DNA of 64,000 bases from Nocardia alba NBRC 108234 (lineage in GTDB: Bacteria > Actinomycetota > Actinomycetes > Mycobacteriales > Mycobacteriaceae). How positions within the stretch are numbered: the first letter of the stretch is position 1; each line of letters opens with the position of its first letter. The DNA lies in the NCBI RefSeq assembly GCF_001612665.1, contig NZ_BDAX01000016.1, forward strand, positions 1 through 64,000. Reading direction: 5' to 3'. Both the position numbers and the translations under genes were made by a program. The notes beneath the pieces were generated by a model that saw nothing but the letters and a program-made list of their open reading frames with translations, made no database searches and had not been told where the DNA came from. Below are positions 60,114 to 64,000 of this stretch, piece by piece.

Positions 60114-61130
60114 ATGCGTGAGATGTCGGCTCCGGCGAGAGTGCTCGTCGCGCTGGTCACCGCGCTGGTGACGATTCCGCTGGTGGGGTCGGCGGCCGGG
60201 TCGGCGGCGGCGTTCGACGACGCGGGCACGACGGTCGACGCGACCGCCGCCTTCGGGATCCCGCGTCGCGGAGTCGGCGAGGTGGTGAACAAGGTCGTCG
60301 TCATCGGGATCGATGGGCTGATGTTCGACAAGGCCGACGCCGCGCAGGCCCCCCGATTGCGGCGCCTCGCCGCGCAGGGGCTGCTGTCGCAGGGGACCAT
60401 CGCGGGGCACATCACGATTTCCGGGCCGTCGTGGGCGAGTGCGCTGACCGGGGTGTGGGACACCGAGCACGGGATCACCGACAACGAATTCGACGCGAGC
60501 CCGTTCCTGGCACACCCGAGCGTGTTCACCCGCATCGAACGGGCCGCCCCCGTGCGCCACACGGTATCCATCGGCACCTGGCACCAGATCGCGACGATCG
60601 CCGCCACCGGTGACCGGCGCGCCGACCTGGCTCTCACCACCGCACCGCTTCCCGGCGATCCCGACGAGTCGGCCACCGATGCCGCTACCGCCACCGAAGT
60701 AGTGTCCGCGATCGAGCGCTCCGGTCCCGATCTGGTCTTCACCCACCTCGACCAGGTCGACCTGGCCGGCCACCGGCACGGCGGCGCGTCGCGCGCCTAT
60801 CTCACCGCGATTCGCCGCATCGACGCACTGGTCGGCCGGATCGTCGCGGCGGTGGACCAGCGTGCGCGAGACCGTCCCGCTGAGCAGTGGACCGTGCTGG
60901 TCACCACCGACCACGGCCACCTCCCGACCGGCGGCCACGGCGGCCAGACTCCCGCCGAAACCGCCAATTTCGTCATCGCCCGCGGCCCCGACTTCGCCCC
61001 GGGAACCACCACCGGCGCGCACACGCTGGTCGACATCACCCCGACCGTTCTCGACCTGCTCGGCGCCCCACCCGGCCGCCTCGACGGTCACAGCCTGCGA
61101 GCCCGCCCTGCCCGAACCGACGGGCGCTGA
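60114..61130 (+). CDS. Secreted alkaline-phosphatase-superfamily phosphodiesterase
   Basis: A 338-residue protein with an N-terminal signal (VLVALVTALVTIPLVGSAAG). Seen: the metal motif VVVIGIDGLMFD (Asp67), nucleophile region TISGPSWASALTG near 101-113, THLDQVDLAGHRHG and VTTDHGHLP, the usual order of type I phosphodiesterase/nucleotide pyrophosphatases. It acts outside the membrane; the substrate is unknown. It stands 206 bp after the Nudix-like gene. Confidence 0.85.
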   Translation: MREMSAPARVLVALVTALVTIPLVGSAAGSAAAFDDAGTTVDATAAFGIPRRGVGEVVNKVVVIGIDGLMFDKADAAQAPRLRRLAAQGLLSQGTIAGHITISGPSWASALTGVWDTEHGITDNEFDASPFLAHPSVFTRIERAAPVRHTVSIGTWHQIATIAATGDRRADLALTTAPLPGDPDESATDAATATEVVSAIERSGPDLVFTHLDQVDLAGHRHGGASRAYLTAIRRIDALVGRIVAAVDQRARDRPAEQWTVLVTTDHGHLPTGGHGGQTPAETANFVIARGPDFAPGTTTGAHTLVDITPTVLDLLGAPPGRLDGHSLRARPARTDGR

Positions 61131-61438
61131 CAGGGTCGTCGAATCGCACACCGCCGACAACCGAGATCCCGCGACTCGCGTCGGAACAAAACCGCCGATC
61201 ACGCGGGAACGAGAGTCGCTGATCGGGGTATCCGAAACTGGGCGGATATCTATCCGCAGGCCCGGAAAATCACTACGCTGCCGGTGAACGACCCGCGGAA
61301 ACCGCGGAGAGGCGGATCAGCCGCAGTCCTGTGACCCCCGTGACTCGAACACCAGGTCGGTGTGGGGACTAAAGTTGAGGACCCGGGCGGTTGCAGCACT
61401 CGGCCGACAGGTCCGAATGCAGCGTGAGAGGTGGTGGC
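61131..61438. other. 308-bp region upstream of rel
   Basis: No gene. It contains a CCGCGGAAACCGCGG inverted repeat near 61294 and several AT-richer stretches, for example around 61240-61275. The rel promoter is expected here, but I cannot point to a certain -10/-35 pair. Confidence 0.5.
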
Positions 61439-63811
61439 ATGACTCGACAACTCGGCGAGGCGAAGGTCGGGCAGGAATCCACCGGCGCCGCGCCAAGCCA
61501 AAGTGCCCCGGCGAAAACCCCCGAAACCCCCAAGCAGTCCCCGACAGCGTCGGTGCCCAGTTCCGCGTCGCGGCGGGTCCGTGCGCGGCTGGCTCGGCGG
61601 ATGACCGGCCAGCGGGGGATCGCGGCGGTCAAGCCGGTCCTCGAACCGCTGGCCACGGTCCATCGCGAGCTGTACCCGAAGGCCAACCTCGGTCTGCTCC
61701 AGCGCGCTTTCGACGTCGCCGACGAACGTCACGCCAAGCAGTTCCGCAAGTCCGGCGACCCTTACATCACGCACCCGCTCGCGGTCGCCAACATCCTGGC
61801 CGAACTCGGGATGGACACGACCACCCTGGTCGCGGCTCTGCTGCACGACACCGTCGAGGACACCGGCTACTCGCTCGAGCAGCTCAAGGAGGAGTTCGGG
61901 CAGGAAGTCGCCCACCTCGTCGACGGCGTCACCAAACTCGACAAGGTCAACCTCGGCGCCGCGGCCGAGGCCGAGACCATCCGCAAGATGATCATCGCCA
62001 TGGCGCGCGATCCTCGGGTGCTGGTGATCAAGGTCGCCGACCGGCTGCACAACATGCGCACCATGCGTTTCCTGCCGCCGGAGAAGCAGGCCAAGAAGGC
62101 CAAGGAGACCCTGGAGGTGATCGCGCCACTGGCGCATCGCCTCGGCATGGCCACGGTCAAATGGGAGCTGGAGGACCTCGCCTTCGCGATCCTGCACCCC
62201 AAGAAGTACGACGAGATCGTGCGCCTGGTCGCCGATCGCGCACCCTCGCGCGACACCTATCTGGCCAAGGTGCGCGCGGAGATCACCAACACGCTGGCCG
62301 CGTCGCGGATCAACGCGATCGTCGAGGGCAGGCCCAAGCACTACTGGTCGATCTATCAGAAGATGATCGTCAAGGGCAAAGACTTCGACGACATCCATGA
62401 CCTGGTCGGCATGCGGATCCTGTGCGAGGAGGTCCGCGACTGCTACGCCGCGGTCGGCGTCGTGCACTCGCTGTGGCAGCCGATGGCGGGGCGGTTCAAG
62501 GACTACATCGCCCAGCCGCGCTACGGCGTCTACCAGTCGCTGCACACCACCGTCGTCGGCCCGGACGGCAAGCCACTCGAGGTGCAGATCCGCACGCAGG
62601 ACATGCACCGGACCGCCGAGTTCGGCATCGCCGCGCACTGGCGGTACAAGGAGACCAAGGGCAAACACTCCGGTGACGCCGCCGAGGTCGACGACATGGC
62701 GTGGATGCGTCAGCTGCTCGACTGGCAGCGGGAAGCGGCCGATCCCGCGGAATTCCTGGAGTCGCTGCGCTTCGACCTGAAGTCGCCCGAGATCTTCGTG
62801 TTCACGCCCAAGGGCGATGTGATCACGCTGCCGCAGAAGTCCACCCCGGTCGACTTCGCGTACGCGGTGCACACCGAGGTCGGGCACAAGTGCATCGGCG
62901 CGCGCGTGAACGGTCGCCTGGTGGCCTTGGAACGGCAGCTGGAGAACGGCGAAGTCGTCGAGGTGTTCACCTCCAAGGCACAGAACGCCGGACCCAGCCG
63001 CGACTGGCAGAAGTTCGTGGTCTCCCCGCGCGCGAAGGCCAAGATTCGCCAATGGTTTGCCAAGGAGCGCCGCGAGGAAGCGCTCGAGAGCGGCAAGGAG
63101 CAGATCTCCAAGGAGGTGCGCCGCGTCGGGCTGCCGCTGCAGCGGTTGATGAGTGTCGAGGCGATGACCGCGGTCGCGCACGAACTGCACTACAGCGATA
63201 TCTCCACCCTCTACACCGCCGTCGGCGAGCACCAGGTGTCGGCGCATCACGTGGTGCAGCGGCTCATGGCCCAGCTCGGTGGTATCGGCGATGTCGAGAA
63301 CGAGCTGGCCGAGCGGTCGACGCCGTCGACCACGCCCGCCCGTCAGCGGGTCACCGGTGACGCGGGTGTGCTCATCCCCGGTGCACCGGGCACGGTCGCG
63401 AAGCTGGCCAAGTGCTGCACGCCGGTGCCGGGCGACGAGATCATGGGGTTCGTGACCCGCGGCGGCGCGGTGAGCGTGCACCGGACCGACTGCACCAACG
63501 CCGATTCCCTCCAGGAACAGTCGGAGCGGATCATCGAGGTCGAGTGGGCGCCCTCGCCCTCGTCGGTGTTCCTGGTCGCGATCCAGATCGAGGCACTCGA
63601 CCGCACCCGGCTGCTCTCGGATGTGACCAAGGTGCTGGCCGACGAGAAGGTCAACATCCTGTCCGCCTCGGTGGCCACCCATGGTGACCGCGTCGCGATC
63701 AGCAAGTTCACCTTCGAGATGGGCGACCCCAAGCACCTCGGCCACCTGCTCAATGTGGTGCGCAACGTCGAAGGCGTGTACGACGTGTACCGGGTGACCT
63801 CCGCCGCCTGA
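61439..63811 (+). CDS. rel: Bifunctional (p)ppGpp synthetase/hydrolase Rel
   Basis: Makes and degrades the stringent-response alarmone. Its 790 residues match the length of mycobacterial Rel. Seen: a poorly conserved Pro/Ala/Ser-rich N-terminal extension of about 60 residues, the HD hydrolase domain (LLHDTVEDT), the synthetase domain (YWSIYQKMI, YGVYQSLHTTV), TGS (VFTPKGDVITLPQKSTPVDF), a Cys-bearing segment (KLAKCCTPVPGDEIMG) and a C-terminal ACT domain. ATG 61439 with GAGAGG is the natural start. Confidence 0.97.
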   Translation: MTRQLGEAKVGQESTGAAPSQSAPAKTPETPKQSPTASVPSSASRRVRARLARRMTGQRGIAAVKPVLEPLATVHRELYPKANLGLLQRAFDVADERHAKQFRKSGDPYITHPLAVANILAELGMDTTTLVAALLHDTVEDTGYSLEQLKEEFGQEVAHLVDGVTKLDKVNLGAAAEAETIRKMIIAMARDPRVLVIKVADRLHNMRTMRFLPPEKQAKKAKETLEVIAPLAHRLGMATVKWELEDLAFAILHPKKYDEIVRLVADRAPSRDTYLAKVRAEITNTLAASRINAIVEGRPKHYWSIYQKMIVKGKDFDDIHDLVGMRILCEEVRDCYAAVGVVHSLWQPMAGRFKDYIAQPRYGVYQSLHTTVVGPDGKPLEVQIRTQDMHRTAEFGIAAHWRYKETKGKHSGDAAEVDDMAWMRQLLDWQREAADPAEFLESLRFDLKSPEIFVFTPKGDVITLPQKSTPVDFAYAVHTEVGHKCIGARVNGRLVALERQLENGEVVEVFTSKAQNAGPSRDWQKFVVSPRAKAKIRQWFAKERREEALESGKEQISKEVRRVGLPLQRLMSVEAMTAVAHELHYSDISTLYTAVGEHQVSAHHVVQRLMAQLGGIGDVENELAERSTPSTTPARQRVTGDAGVLIPGAPGTVAKLAKCCTPVPGDEIMGFVTRGGAVSVHRTDCTNADSLQEQSERIIEVEWAPSPSSVFLVAIQIEALDRTRLLSDVTKVLADEKVNILSASVATHGDRVAISKFTFEMGDPKHLGHLLNVVRNVEGVYDVYRVTSAA

Positions 63812-63822
63812 TCCGCGACCTA

Positions 63823-63856
63823 CGGCCCGGGCATCCTCGCGAGGGTGCCCGGGCCG
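63823..63856 (+). terminator. Strong terminator after rel
   Basis: A stem of about 15 bp (CGGCCCGGGCATCCT with AGGGTGCCCGGGCCG, one G-T pair) and a tiny loop, 11 bp after the rel stop. Confidence 0.85.
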
Positions 63857-64000
63857 CTGTCTGCCCAGGTGATCGCCCAAAGATTGCTGGGCGCATCGGG
63901 TTTGCCGGGGGCAGTGAAAGGGCCGATTAGGGCAGCGGTTGGGTTACCCGGAATCTGTTACGGTTTAGTGCGTTTCAACGCTCCACTGGTCAGCTGAAAC
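63857..64000. other. Right-edge intergenic sequence
   Basis: No gene is recognised. The AT-richer GTTACGGTTTAGTG stretch near 63957-63970 could be the promoter of a gene beyond the window. Confidence 0.35.

Noticed and set aside
57651..61202. Very long minus-strand frame (1183 residues)
   Set aside because: It runs antisense to four well-supported genes (VWA, PurA-like, Nudix-like, AP-superfamily) and reads as low-complexity Arg/Gly/Asp sequence, typical of GC-rich shadow frames.
61250..63880. Long minus-strand frame opposite rel (876 residues)
   Set aside because: Pure shadow of rel; composition (Asp/Gly/His/Val) typical of antisense frames at high GC.

Overview
The window comes from a high-GC, mycolic-acid-type actinomycete, most probably a Nocardia. 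The evidence is the gene order HIT phosphorylase - pgsA - acyltransferase - pimA - Nudix - pdxS, tesB - pdxT - yebC, ruvCAB, and yajC - secDF - lipoprotein - apt ... rel. This is the known M. tuberculosis backbone (Rv2613c down to Rv2583c), interrupted here by accessory blocks. GTG starts, 4-bp ATGA/GTGA overlaps and an LGFP-repeat surface protein fit the same group. No rRNA, tRNA, IS element, phage gene or CRISPR array was seen.

Region 1 (1-14.7 kb) is a secondary-lipid cluster, cut by the left window edge. It holds the C-terminal part of a PfaA-like PUFA-type synthase (tandem ACPs, KR, DH-like), a free-standing PfaC-like double FabA-type dehydratase, an MFS exporter, a membrane desaturase, a discrete ACP, a cyclopropane-synthase-like methyltransferase, two P450s, a type II thioesterase and a fatty acyl-AMP ligase. 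A metallo-beta-lactamase-fold hydrolase lies convergent at the end. Most genes overlap by a few bases. They should build, tailor and release an unusual acyl chain; the FAAL, desaturase and ACP trio recalls alkyne/alkene-forming cassettes.

Region 2 (14.9-21.8 kb) has a tyrosine phosphatase, two tandem SulP transporter-carbonic anhydrase fusions, a PGPGW membrane protein and an FhuF-like [2Fe-2S] protein. Region 3 (22.0-29.6 kb) is the thrS/PIM operon (thrS, HIT, pgsA, acyltransferase, pimA, Nudix) and pdxS, with two tiny tandem reading frames in front of pgsA. Region 4 (29.7-35.1 kb) is an accessory block between pdxS and tesB-pdxT-yebC. Several of its proteins look like enzymes that have lost catalytic residues (an SDR, an IMPase-like and a uridine-kinase-like protein).

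Region 5 (38.2-41.9 kb) is the most unusual part. It is a three-gene minus-strand operon for a 701-residue cytosolic protein built almost wholly of Val/Pro/Glu/Lys repeats in a 10+12 (22-residue) rhythm, very like the alveolin/articulin repeats of protist membrane skeletons. It is followed by a signal-peptide and single-TM LGFP cell-wall protein and a small glycine-rich membrane protein. A strong terminator closes the operon.

Region 6 (42.4-53.9 kb) is ruvCAB under a near-perfect LexA box, a GtrA protein, a protein made of four DivIVA-type motifs, a TetR/Baeyer-Villiger monooxygenase pair separated by two palindromes, then yajC-secD-secF-lipoprotein-apt. Region 7 (53.9-61.1 kb) is an island between apt and rel with a GNAT, an ABC-F protein, a SnoaL-like protein, an alkaline-phosphatase-superfamily protein and a tightly coupled VWA - PurA-like - Nudix/NrtR-like operon that may be an uncharacterised nucleotide-based system. 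The window ends with rel and its terminator.
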